This document shows, in pieces, positions 24,143 through 36,700 of a DNA stretch of 64,000 nucleotides (its first letter is position 1; the number at the start of each line of letters is the position of its first letter). The translations under genes were made by a program, and so were the position numbers. The notes beneath the pieces were generated by a model. It was not told the origin of the DNA and searched no databases. It worked only from the letters and a program-made list of their open reading frames with translations. The stretch covers positions 1-64,000 of the forward strand of contig JAHLEZ010000029.1 of the NCBI GenBank assembly GCA_020726505.1, given 5' to 3'. The stretch is from Leptodontidium sp. MPI-SDFR-AT-0119 (lineage: Eukaryota > Ascomycota > Leotiomycetes > Helotiales > Leptodontidiaceae).

Positions 24143-27100
24143 TTCCTTCTTCTCTACCCAAGATCATGAAACAAGTTTCCCAAACACACACAAACCGGCT
24201 AATAAAAAAATTTAAAGCGAGGGAAAACCCCTCGTCCAAGATTCTATTCTAAATTTACATTCACTTGATTTTCATTCTCAACCGCCTCGTCTCAGATTCT
24301 AACCCCTCCAACCAAATCCCGCACTCCACATGTGGAAAGTCACGCCATTACGACCCTGGGCCTGGAAGATCGACAATTCCGAGTGTTAAAGCATAACATG
24401 ACGGCTTTTCTTGCTTGGCTTCCTCGCCGTCGCCCATCCATCAATCATTACCCATTATTACCACACAGTCTGAACGCTGGAAATGGTCTGTATGATCGGC
24501 CAGGAAGAATTCCACACCCAAGCCAAACTGCAAATCGCAAATCGCATATCGTGAACTCTCCCCTCCCCGGATCTTCACTTCCCTATGCTGTGCTTTGCAT
24601 CACTCGCAGAGTTACATCGAGAAGAGAAGAAAGATAGAAAAGAAAAGCCCCTGCTTCTAAACCTTTCCCTTCTATTTCTTCACGAATTCATTCCCAGCCG
24701 AGCGCTTCCTGCAACCGTCCCTCATCTCAATCCACAGCTCAAAACGATCCACACGCAATCACCATCTTCAGCCACCACCAGCCAGACACTTCAAAGGAGT
24801 TGATCCCGACAATTTCAAGAGGTGATCATCATGACTACTTTACTTTGGGTCACTAGTGCAATTAACAACACGAAGGAAGTCCTGTCCCTAAGGTACGCAT
24901 AAAGTTTACAGGCAGTCGATCTCATGCCCCAACCCCTCGGCTCGCCGTCCTTCCAGACTCTTGTTTCTTTCTGGCTGATCAGAGCGCGGATCTCTTCATT
25001 CCACCCACAAGGTCTGCACTTACCAACATTTACTCCGTACATTTCTCCCCCGCCTTCGCTAGACCATTTCATTCTTGTCGTGATGTCAACTGCGCACCGT
25101 TCTTCCCACGAATCTTCAACACATCTAAATCCAAACCTAAATTCAGGGGCTCGCTTCACCATCACATCGCCGCGCCAAAAGACATCCTAAACCCCACCAC
25201 CACCGCAACCATGACAGCGGTCCAGCCACACGCAAGCTCCCTTCAAGCGCCGCAGTGGAGCAAGCAGTACCACCGTAGACAAGCGGTGTGACATGCGCAG
25301 CCAGTCATGATACTCGTACAGGAGTCAAGACTGGGCTTGGCTGGGCTGGCTGAAGTTAATATCAACATTTTAAGCTCAGGCCGGATCGAGGTCTGTTCGC
25401 TCCCTCGCCTCGCTCACCCCGCAGCCCAGCCCAGCCCAGCAAGCCAAGTGGAGGGGGTACTGTACCTCCGTAGAACCCCTGAGTCGGGTCGATGTGGTTG
25501 TTGAATTGATTGAAACAGATACAGATATCCAACGATGATATCAAAACCATACATACAATATCTTTCCGAATAGAAGCGATCATGAAACGTAAATCGATCC
25601 CCTTTCAGCAACTTGACTCCGTGACCATGCCTTGTCTGAACTATCATCCAAACCCTTTTTGCCATACTGTAAACAAAATAGTAATGTACCTTGGAGCAAA
25701 AAACCTAGAAGCACGATGTCACTCGCTTCTACAGCAGCCTTTTCCCCCGGTAATTTCCCCATTTTTCTCAACTCTCTCAACTCGTACGATATCTGCATTT
25801 CCTGAGACACTAACCGACATTCCGAAACATGCTTCCAGAGCCTCGTCCCAGAGAACGACGTTTTAGCATCCTCCCTCTCCTCTCCTCTTCTCTGCACGCT
25901 ACCTCTGTATTTCTATTATCAGAATACTGTAATAAACTCCCCAAAATCACGAGGCCTTCAAAAATAAGGGCTCAACAACTTGCGCAATTCTAAATCCTGC
26001 ACCACTCACGGAGGAAGCGAAATCCAAGCAGCTGAAACACCACCACCACACAAAAAATCCCCTTCCTCCCACCACACCACCGTAAGCGAGTAAATCCACC
26101 CCACCAATCACAACACAGAAGTCCTACCACCCCTCCGGTTCACTCAGCTGCATCTACACGACATGAGGCTCTTCTCGCACCCGATTCGCAAGATGCCTTT
26201 TTTTTCCTTCTGCACTAAAGGGAGGGGAGTTCGGCTCTACTTTCTCTCTCTGTCTCTCTGTCTTACCTACGGAGTACGGTATTGGTTCTTACAGTAGTTC
26301 TTGTTGCTTACGATGTGATATGATACGATACGATACGACACGGACGGAACGAACGCCTTCGCTGACAATGACGATGGCCTGCCTGTTAGTAGGTTAGTTG
26401 GTAGATAGAGTAGGGCAGACGACGAGCTGGGCAAACTTCGTATTTGATTCCCATGCCATGCCATCCTTCTCTCACAGTACTACCACGAGCTAAACAACCT
26501 CACAACCTGTTTCCCCTCCAGCTAAGATCTGGAAGCCATCCAATACCCATCGTGAACTCCCTCTTCCCTATCACATCCAGCTAAAGATCCAAGGTCAACG
26601 GTAGTTAACTACATGGATGCATACGTATACGTACTACATGCGTACACATGACCGCCAAGCCCCCATCCGATCATCTGCACAACATACACCAGCTCGTGGT
26701 ATCCAATCACCCAGATATCCGGGACTTGCACCCTTCCTTAGCTTGCTTTGCAGTGATTTGAGTGGAGTTTGGGGAGGATTACTCGCATGGCATTGGGGCT
26801 AAGTATTCTAGGTACAGTATGAGAGGATGGGAGCTAAGGAATGTGTGGGAAGTGAGTGTGTGTGATGGAGAGCTGGACTCCGGGGATGCCGATTCGGTGG
26901 ATGGGAGGGGGGTGTTTGGCGAATGGGGTTTGATATGTGGGATGTGAGATGCGGGTAGGATGGTGGAGTGAGGAGTAAGAAAATTTAATAGTTTTGATCT
27001 CTTCAGCTAGACTTGCTAGGCTTTCTAGATCCTAGATGAGGCTTTTTGTACTCGGTGAGTCTCAAAGTGTGCCGATGTCGGATTGTCTCAGGAGTAGGTA

Positions 27101-27805
27101 AGGCTTTGTATTCATTGAAGACTTATTAGATGGATCTTTTGAGGACTGGACATCGACATCCAGGGGACTTACTGTACTGTAGCCTACGTGAAATCAAGCT
27201 GTCAGGCTGTTTAGTCTAGAAGACCTGTTACACCGTAAGCTGTGATGTGATTACTGTTTCCATCCCGAGTAAAGAAATGCTCTTCGTGACTTCGTCACAT
27301 CGCATATCCTACTCAGACGAATGACTTTGGGCACTTTCCTGTTATTTTGGAGCAGGTAAGACAGCGGTGGGAAATCAATCCTTATCAAATCTTAGAGTTC
27401 AGACAAGAAACATCTACTCTATGATTCCGTAATGCCATTCAATGATCCTCAAATTCAATACATCGATACAAGATCTCAAGCCACAAATGTCACTTCAAAT
27501 ATAGAGTACAACCAGCAGGTCCAACTTTACATTGAGGTGCAGTATATTAAATGCCCGTGCCTACTCCTAATACCCCACCACTTATAAACTCTCCCAGTCA
27601 AAGCTGCATAAGGTGCGCCCACAGTCTACCAAGCGGCTCTGTAGTTGGTAATTCGAATAGTACACATCGTGAGTCAGGAAGCAGGAGAAAATGTATACTT
27701 CGAGCGTTTCCTTTAACTCAGCCACCGTGATCGTGAATATGCTTTGAATAGATTTATAAATCCATCCCTGATATCTGCAAATCTAGTTGAGAGCTTTCAC
27801 GCTAC

Positions 27806-27838
27806 GCCTCAAAGAGGCCTCAAAGAGGCCTCAAAGAG
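27806..27838. repeat. Three tandem copies of an 11-bp unit
   Basis: The unit GCCTCAAAGAG occurs three times without change. Confidence 0.95.
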
Positions 27839-29018
27839 AATATATATTGCCTTATATATTATTATTCTATAATTACGCATACAAAATATCAAATGCCTTT
27901 ATATCCTCTTATTTCACCTCGGTATTTTCAATTCACCACCATGGATTCAGCCAGTTTCCTCTCTCATATCTCGGAACTTATCAGCTTTATCATCTCATTT
28001 TTGACTTATCTTTGATTCGGGCAAATCAAAGACGAGAGCAAGAAACACCACTCAGAGCGATCTATCTGGGAACCCCACCCAAGCTCATCAGCAGCTCTAA
28101 CCCAGAACCACATCTACAACATACCGACTAGAAAACAAAACCCAAGATAAATGCCAAGACCTAAGCGATTATCAACATCCACCACAACAACCTCACATGT
28201 CTTCAAATAGCCCGACTTGGCTTCCTCCTATCGCTCATGATCCCTAAATCTATTTCCATCTCTTCACATTAAATCATCCTTATCGCAGAAACAAGCACCT
28301 ACCGTCCTGCATATAAACGAACGCCTCCCCCTTATCTCACTTATCTCAACCCCAACACGGGTATGTGCATGCATGCATACATGCATACCTCTTAGGCCTG
28401 CGTAAGTTTATGAAATATTAAACAACTAAGTATGCAAGATCCCTCTAGTTTCATTCACGTGAGCCTCGCATGCCTGTGTGCTGCATGCACGATTGCGTGG
28501 CTCGGTTGTGATATCCTGTAAAGATGTGGTACACGAATATGGAACAAAAGTTCGTGACCTTGAATCTGATTATATGGGCGCGTCGCAGATTGGCATAATG
28601 CCATGAAAGTTCTCATTGTTCCTTGCTCCTATCGAATTAAATAAACCATAATAATGATACTGCTTGAAATGCAAAGGGAGCGGGGTTTGAAAGGCGTTCT
28701 TGCACACTTATTTGGACAGCTCAATTTGGGTCGAAATAGGCCCAAGATCAACTACCGCTTTGAGGAAAGTACATGGGTGATCTTGGTAATATGATGCTTC
28801 TTGCATCCGCATAGCAGGACACGAATGAGAAATGCGGTAGGGTTAAAGGGGCTCGCTTGTCAAGCGAATATGTGTTTGGACAACACGCAGACATATCTGT
28901 GCCAATCTAGAGAAGCTTAGGATTCTTGAACTTCAATAAAGTTCATAATACCCTAGAAGTGTTTTCAAATTACGTTTTCTTCACAGAATCTATTATGTTC
29001 CGGCCCCTCCCCTCCCCT

Positions 29019-29316
29019 TCACTTCTTTCTATTCATTACATGATTGTCAAAATCCGGGACCTGCAACAACACTTCCAACACACCCTGCTTTTGAGGTAGA
29101 CTGAAAACCTTATACACCTCCGCCCCAATGTTCTTTGGGTTAGTGACTTTCGAATCCTCGGCTACCCTCTCGCCAATGATAATCAGAGAGAAATGAACTG
29201 CCTTCCCCGCCGTGAGAGAAAACATAGCTGGGAAAGGATCGTTGGCTAGCATTCACTAATAACTAAAATTGAAGGAGTTTGTTACCTGATGCTGCTGTTT
29301 CGAGGAGTCGCAGCAT
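29019..29316 (-). CDS. Possible small two-exon protein gene, unknown function
   Basis: A possible spliced frame: exon 29316-29286 (MLRLLETAAS) joined across a 40-bp intron (GTAACA...GCTAG) to exon 29245-29019. Together they would encode 85 residues with a hydrophobic stretch (AVHFSLIIIGERVA). I do not recognise the family. Support is weak: the intron is short and lacks a clear branch site. The 77-residue open frame ending at 29019 is the only coherent frame for kilobases on its left. It might instead be the 3' remnant of a lost gene. Confidence 0.25.
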
Positions 29317-29718
29317 TACCCAGCGAGCTATAGTGTATAAACTGACGACGCAGATCTACGGGATAAGTCGGGCATAACAACAAACAAATAATTCACACAT
29401 CAAATACTGTCTAGATAAAGGAATGGTCCATATTCCTTGATTTCCATAGATTTAGCTCATCATATTTTAGTGGGAGGCTCGTCAGCCTCGGATGAATCTT
29501 TGTCATTTGGATAGTAATACGAACTGCCTTCATCTGATCATGTCGTCGTGAAGCAGCACATCCCGAATCATTGCTCATTACTCTGAAAATAATCTTCAGA
29601 GAATCCACCAAGAAATGAAACTTGCTAAAATGCAAACAAAGATAGCTTGAGCTTTTTTAGACTGTACTATTCGCAAAACCCATTTCACACATCCCCACAA
29701 GAAGAATTCACCAAGAAA
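29317..29718. other. 3' flank of the STAND-N-terminal gene
   Basis: About 400 bp of AT-rich sequence. A weak frame on the minus strand (29635-29411) has no domain character. If the STAND-type gene uses the possible terminal intron noted under that gene, its last exon would lie near 29600-29655. Confidence 0.35.
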
Positions 29719-32700
29719 TTAAACACATACAATGACTCCGACGATGAACAGAACGACATCAAGATTGCTCATCAGAGAAAAACGAGTATATTTATCTCGC
29801 AGCCAAAATCTGAAGGTTGAAAGATAGTGCTTCAGGACCTGAAATGGCTCCGCGGCCCCTCGTTGTCGAACGGGGTCTTGGGTTTGTGATCGCTCTTGCC
29901 ACTTGAGCGATCTAAGGGGGAGATCATATTCCCGCACGACCACTCCTGTATGTGGTCTTGAAGTCAGACCGCCGGTATCTCTACTTGGTGAACATTCTTT
30001 CAGTGATTGCTGCCGTTCATCTCGCTGTCGATCCTCGTTTCCCTCGTCAGATTGATCATCTGATACCTGATCTAAGCTATATACTGTACTGTCGCTTTCA
30101 AAGTCGCTGACCGAGTTTCCATCTGAGTCCGGATGAGAAAAATTACTGTAGAACCTCTCAATGGCTTTGATTCGGGACGCACATTCCGCTTTAGGGAGAT
30201 ATTTCAGCTCTCTTAAAACGATAACTAGAGTCAAGCAGCCTTTTGCATCGGCTCTACCATCTACAGAATGAATACGTATATCGTGGCATTGTTGGGAAAG
30301 GTCTGTTTTCAATGTTTTGATAGACACCTTTCTTGGATGTTTCTGCGCAAAGTTGTTCTCGGCTTGTTTGAGGGCATCAAGCAAGGTGATTTTTGGGCTG
30401 GCCATGCAATATTTGCGGGCTATCACACCCAGGGCATTGTGGTTTCCTTGGTGGATTACAGCTTGGAGTGCAGTCATATTGGGCTCGTATCTGTCGGGAT
30501 CGACAAGATCGATGCTTGCCCCCAGATTCAGTAAATTCTCCAATGCTTGGATGTCCTTTTCGTTTAAAGAGCCCATTGAGATCTTCAACACTTCAGGAAC
30601 AAGGTAGAATTCCCTGGTGAATGGTGGATGACAGTAGCAGGCATGCCCACCCGTCACTAGTCTTCTCATCACATACGAGGAGCTCGTTTCTCCAAGCTTA
30701 GTTGCGTATTGGTACAGAAGAGATGATGGATTGTCGTTCTGTGCCGATGTCGGCGGGATCTCTTCCGTCAAGTCGTCGATGAAATCGGGATCTGTGCCTA
30801 AGAAATCCCAGTTCAAAAATTCCGTAAGAAGATCCAAATCCAAACTCGCCTGGAGTCGTCCACTTTCTTCTAGAGCATAATATAGAACATCGTATATTTG
30901 AAGATTTCGACTAATTACTGCTGCATGGAGAAACTGTTTGCTGGTGAAGTGCTCCGCTTCTTTGTTGCCTTTCATGATAAACGGATTGAGCATCCGGTCG
31001 GTGCCGAAGGCGCAGAGAAATATCACGAATGCATCTTGCTTGACCTGTGGAGCTGATAGCACCTCTTGGACAATGCTGTTGTATCGGAGTCCCTCTGGGA
31101 TACTGGATTCCAGCGTGGGGAAAGTCCCTGGAGACCGGAAGCTTGCAAAGTGATTAGAAAGGAACGTTCTCAAGCTTGGCTCTGAATGTAGTAGAGCTCC
31201 CATCCACCAGCGATCCACGTCAGACAGTTCAGAGCAGCATAAAGGATCAATATGCTGACCAATGTAGTTCTTGAAGCTCTGAAGACCTCTCCGGGAAAGG
31301 GAAATGCAGAACCGCGTTAACTGCACATTCGACTCGAAAAATCGATCCAACATTAGCCTTGTAGACTCTATAGAACAGTCTCCGTCCCATGTGTGGTCAA
31401 ATAGTCTGTAGGTGGATGCAGTGGCAACGAAGTCTTCGTGATCAACCTTGGTCTTCGAGGATCGTTGAGATAGTACCCCTTCATATGAAATGTGTATCTT
31501 TGGACAACTACATCAGTAATGTCAGCAGTTTATCACTAAGCCAAAGCTTCAGATCTTCATACCGCATACGTGACAATGTAACCTCGTTTGTGAAGGTTAA
31601 GATGATTTGTTGCGTTATTTGACATGTGCCAGGCTTCCCGTACCCAACACTTGTGATCATCTGCTGGTTCACCTCGTCGAAGATACTGTCGAAAGCAGCT
31701 TCTCTGCAAAGGCATTGAATATCGCATGCGGAAATCTTTGACAGACAAGCTCCGGCAGCAAGAAAGTCACCTTCTCCCAGACAATTTGAGAGTTCGACCG
31801 GCAATAGGCTAACTGCCCCACATTGTGTTCGCTGCCAATATGGCAATCTGTGCTCTTCGACTTCGAGTTTCATAGTGTGTGATAGCTGGAAGATAATTCC
31901 AGTGAGCCAAAGAGGTGGCTGAAATTTGAAGTTGATATTGTACGTCTTCCCAGCCTCATGCGAGGACCCAGACCCAGATGTGTTCTCCTCCGAATGTGCA
32001 ACCTCGGTAGTCAGAGTGCCGATGGGAAGTCGATAAAGTGCCCATTTCCAATAAACCCTCTTGATATTTTCTCGGAGTTAATCTGGTCGAGTGAAATCTT
32101 ATCCTCAGACTGGAACGATCCATTATTGTGTGAATGTGCTATGACATTAAGGAGTTCTCTCCCGGCCAAAGTTGGCGATTTCTGTGGCATCGAAAGTGTC
32201 TCATGAATGGCACTGAGCTCCTCCTCGATGAGGTCAATACCGCTACGAAATCTTCCTAATATCTTCAAATTTGCAACACCAAGGGTAGCATGGACGTGCG
32301 AGATTTGGCGTGATGTCAAGAGGCTCTGGATAAAATTCAACATCTCGATGTGACTCCTGAAAGCGAGGCGGCATCTCAAGATCTGTTTGTCGGATACTGC
32401 GAATCGAATTCGTCCTAGTATACGAGTCTTTGCGCTTCCGTTCACCTGTAGCTGAAGCTTCTCAACCAGTTCTGTGAAGCTCCTTAGATCGTCACGCATC
32501 TGATTTTCGTTACCCCGCCATATCGAACACAGCTCTGGCGACAGATCGGCTGAGCCGATATCATTACTTGATTTCTCAATCTCCCCAAGAAGGACCTTGA
32601 ACACATCCGCATCTCGTACGAGTTGATTCAATTCGTTGGGTGCTTTTTTGTATCGTACTTGTAAGTGGTGGAGCCTTGTGCATCCCTGGGTGGCTAGGCT

Positions 32701-32751
32701 AATGAGTGTCACTAAGCTGGCTGCCAGGCCAATTCCAGTGACTGGATCCAT
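29719..32751 (-). pseudogene. STAND-N-terminal-domain protein with apparent frame break (pseudogene or weakly spliced gene)
   Basis: The start (32751) reads MDPVTGIGLAASLVTLISLA, a hydrophobic helix typical of the fungal N-terminal domain of STAND/ankyrin proteins (Helo-like, PF17111 type). The frame runs about 230 residues, then must shift by one base near 32060-32085. Frame 1 ends at a TGA at 32011, while the next frame continues as NIKRVYWKWALYRLPIGTL. A 55-bp intron (31562-31508) then joins to the exon 31507-29719. The C-terminal 550 residues include a weak ankyrin-like stretch (MTALQAVIHQGNHNALGVIA), an acidic disordered zone and a final hydrophobic segment (VVLFIVGVIVCV). The break could be a 1-nt deletion, an assembly error or a weak 52-bp intron ending in GAG. 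A GTATGT donor just before the stop could add a short terminal exon. Same strand as the NLR upstream; ligand unknown. Confidence 0.6.
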
Positions 32752-33792
32752 TTTGTTTATTCTACAGCTCGTAGAAGGAAGTAGAATTAATGTATTGTTT
32801 TGAACAGAGAGTGAGAGAGATGTTATTTAGAAGTGAGGCTATTACGATTGCTCGGCTGACTGTTCTACCTTTTGGGCGACGCCACAATGAGCGCCTTCTG
32901 GTCTGCCTCGTTCGAAAACAGTTCTGTTTCCCTGAAGTATTCACGTTCAAGCGAAATCTCCCTCGCACAAGAACCTAGCAACATTTCTTATGCAAATTCA
33001 TTAAGAAAAAAAAATCAAAATCAACTTCTACTTATTTAGGTGCCCTTCCATAAATAAACAATACACTGAAGCGAGCTCGCTTACCAAACGAGTACCCCTC
33101 CCCCTTTCTAGTCGAGCTTTCCCAAAACCTGCCAACTTGACAAACTTCTTATTTCACTGCGTAAATTATTTTGATCTTTAAAGTTTCTTTGAAAAGTTCA
33201 TACTTCCAGAGGATTCGACGAGTGAGACGAGTTAATTTCATGTTACCCGTTATCATTACACGATACAGGCTCCGAGGACACGGTTCCGAAAGACGTCCTA
33301 GGCTTGTGTCCCGAAGCTATGTGCGGATAAGAGCTTAGAGATATCAATTACATATTTTTTGGTTGAACTACTGTAATTGCACGGCGGAAACTATCATTAT
33401 ACTCATCGAGAGCGAGCAGACAATCTCTACGCTAGCTACCCGGCCAGCAAAGCTGGAAGCAGGCAGAGCCGTCAGCGGCTGCAAAAGACTGGATGGAGAA
33501 TGAATGGGTACGATTGAGTAGAGATCATCTTTCTCGGTATCGGAATACATTCTGCCTTGCATGCCTAGGTTCCTTTGGCTCGGAGTTCTCTCCAAGGCAA
33601 CATCAAAACCTACAAGACCAACCCGAAGCACAAGAAATTTACGATGGAAGTTAGAAATGCCCTGACTGTTGTACGCCGTATAGCCCTTCATTCCTGACAT
33701 AGTATTTTCGCAAGCTTCCAGGTTCATTTAGCACATTTACCCAAGAAACTCCAGACGCCAAGCCTATACATCCCCCGCTCCAATTGTACACT
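32752..33792. other. Intergenic region between the STAND-type gene and the NLR
   Basis: 1.04 kb, AT-rich, holding the STAND-type gene's promoter and the NLR 3' UTR. A 119-codon minus frame (33727-33368) has no recognisable domain and is probably chance. Confidence 0.45.
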
Positions 33793-36700
33793 TCAAAATA
33801 GATCCCTAAAATCGTCACGAGAGAACTCCGTGAATTGTAACATGTATCGCCATTCATGACTTCTGCTCAAGGATGTCTTTTCGTGCCGGACATCATCAAG
33901 GGATCGTTGCTTCTTCAAGCCGAAGGGCGGAAGTGTTTGTGAAGAAGCATCCGTCCTCGCATCTAATAGTGCAGAAGTATTGAGCTGCGCCGCGCCGTAC
34001 CCGACGAGATACTTGAATTCAAATAAAGCTTCCCAATTCTGCTTGTAGTAAGAATTGAACTCTGTTTCCATGCCTCGAAGCAATTCTAATCCCTGCTGGA
34101 AATCCCCCAGCCCGTAAAATGCGGCCGCAGTGAAGAAAGTGGAATAGAGTGGCCACTTTTCCTCCACATCTTGTGAGCTGGCCCAACCTTGAGTTGCAAG
34201 CTGGAGACTATCGAGGCTAAGTCGATATTGTTCAAGTCGAAAAAATTTGTTGCCAAGATTGAGTAAATACTCTACGATTCTTTCCTTGGTGACTATCCGC
34301 AGTTTCTTAGGAAGGTTCGTCGCCTCCCTCACCTCATTTCTCTCAGCAAGTGCCTGGCGTAAAATTGCAAAGGACTCTTCCCATTTCCCCGAGGCGTAAA
34401 GTGAGATACCGTGCCAGTATCTCCTCTCGCAAATCGAGGCTTTTTTGGGGCTCCCTTCCAGCTCCACGTTGTTCAGATTTTCAAACCAGGCAAGTGCTTC
34501 CTCACGTCGGCCTGCGTTGTACAGTAAGGATCCCATATAAGTCCCATCTCTAAACCTGTTACCCTTTAGGACAGCTTCTGGAAGTTTCGTTGTCTTCTGG
34601 ACCCACACCATAGCCCCTTCATAGTCTTGGACATCGGAGCGGCAATTTCGCATCCCAATATAAGTTGAGTAAATCTGGGCATCTTTGAGGAACGGTGACC
34701 TAGCTTCAAGATCACCTAATTCCAGGAAGATGGCTTCGGCTTCAGGCAATCGATTTAACCTGCCCAAAGCCTGTCCGAGCAATATTTTGATCTTGGCAAC
34801 CTCGGAGTCAACCTGTCCACGTTGCCTTATGAGGCCGGATATGTGTCTCTCCATGTAAGGAACAGCTTGCTCATACTCGTAACGACGATGGTGAAATTTG
34901 GCCAGAAAACCGAGAATCATAAACTCGCGCGTCGTGTCGCTACCTGTAACTTTCTCTAACGCGGTTTGTACAACCTGAAGTCCTCTTTTCTCCTGGCCAA
35001 TCCTGAAATAAAATTTCGCAATTTCATATAGAGCATAAACAGGAACACCCTCGGCTTTTCGGAGCAGGAGCTTAAAAAGTAGCTCAAGTGGATCTGTCAG
35101 TTTCTTAGCCAGAGTGGCAATACTTAGAACATTCAGAATCATGTCCATTTGTGCGTGCGGCGCAACAGAAGTAGCCAGATTGTTATCCCCAATCAGCCTC
35201 ATCGTCCGACGAGCCAAGGCTTCTACGTCGAGTGATGGTCGGCGGCGCGGAGTGATCAACGGCATAGGTACTGGTACCGCAGGTGGGTGCTGCTCTACCT
35301 GCGACTGAATTGTGCTCCCAGGGAGCTCTCGGGGTTGGGGAATTAAGTATTCGCTGGCGACCGCGGCAAATTTGATCCACCTCTCCGTGCTGGAGTTGTT
35401 TACATCGGAAACTCGTAACCGGTTTCTCAGCTCTTTTTCAAGCGCTGCTCTTATCTCAGCATGGAGCTCAATTTGCCTGCTGCTTCTAGAGACCCAGGAT
35501 ATGAATTCATCGAAGTCAATAAGAACTGTCAAAAAGTCGCCTGTCAAATCTAGGTGAAAATGTTCGATCCAAGACACGAAGAATCGAGATTGGACGAAAT
35601 CCATAATGTCATCCAAGATTAAGGGACATGGCGCTTTCGTTGAACTGATATGGTAGAGTAAATTCTTTGACGCATACTCTAAGAACGGGTTTTGGCGTCT
35701 CAAGTCCGGCAAGCGGGAAACATCTTGCCACGGTAAGCCATAGTCGCCCACTTGGAGGTATTCTAGACAAGCTTTGGCAAAAAGGCGATGCGATTCTGTT
35801 GACTCGAGACACAAATCAAGAACCTGAGAGTCGATCTTCACTCTTGGCGTCTCGAAGAGATCTGTGACGAATTCCTTGAGCGAAGTATGAACCAACAGCA
35901 CTTGATTGTTTGATATCGAAATGAGATTTGCGCATAGATCAACGAGCTGTTCGGCAGAGTATTGTGGTAGAAAGTCATCCAGAAGCTGCGAAGGACGCCC
36001 CATTGTGTACCTAATATCCATGGCAAGCGCATACCGCAATTCCTGATATGATAAAGGACGACGGCATGCAACAGTGAAAGCTAACACGTTTCTGATGAGG
36101 CAAATTCTGGAGGGGTCCTTGACTGAGGAATCATGTATGTGTCGAAATACTTGTCTGTAGGACTCTGCAAGACCTCTTGGCAAGCAATCCAGCCGCTGAC
36201 GTGCTTCTGCTGTGCTTGAGGAGTTTTGCAGATCTTGGATCATCAACCGTACCCAGAGAAACATTCCTTCGGATTGATTCCTCAAAGTTTTCTCCATTAA
36301 AGCTTTCGACCGATGGTTTCGTAGGAGAGGCGATTTGTTGACACTCTCTGCGACGTAAGATTTAATATCCTCCTTCACCGTCTTGGGGGTAATTTGAAGT
36401 AGGTTGGAAGACGGCAAGGCAGCTTGGTGTTGAAGAATCTGAGGCCGTCCTAGAATGGCTCCTCGAAGATGCTCATTCGCCTGCAGAAGGCCAGGAATTC
36501 GGTCGCGGAGGAGCTCATCCAGCTCCGCGCACTCGTCTGCGCCATCAATGATCAGATACCAGGGCTTCTGGCCACACTTCAATATGCTCGCAAGGGCGTC
36601 CCAGAGTTCTGTAGTGATGGCTGGGCCCTTGCTCATGAGTCTATGTATTATCTCCCAGCACTCTTTCTCGTCTGTAGCGACAAGTGCCTGCCAGATCAAG

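Larger units (their letters stand above)
21319..29018. other. 7.7-kb gene-poor region
   Basis: No convincing protein or RNA gene on either strand. Open frames are short and follow composition bias (poly-CT, poly-GA, poly-ACATC). Contents I can name: the bem3-like gene's GC-rich upstream region (21.3-21.8 kb), GGGAT repeats near 22.0 kb, GAAC repeats near 23.74 kb, a 20-C run at 24.12 kb, a triplicated 11-mer at 27.81 kb and more AT-rich sequence from 27 to 29 kb. Exceptionally long for this window, so it may hold distal regulatory sequence, a noncoding transcript or decayed elements. Confidence 0.5.

Noticed and set aside
33368..33727. 119-codon minus frame after the NLR
   Set aside because: No domain and no intron support. 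It lies in the NLR 3' region.
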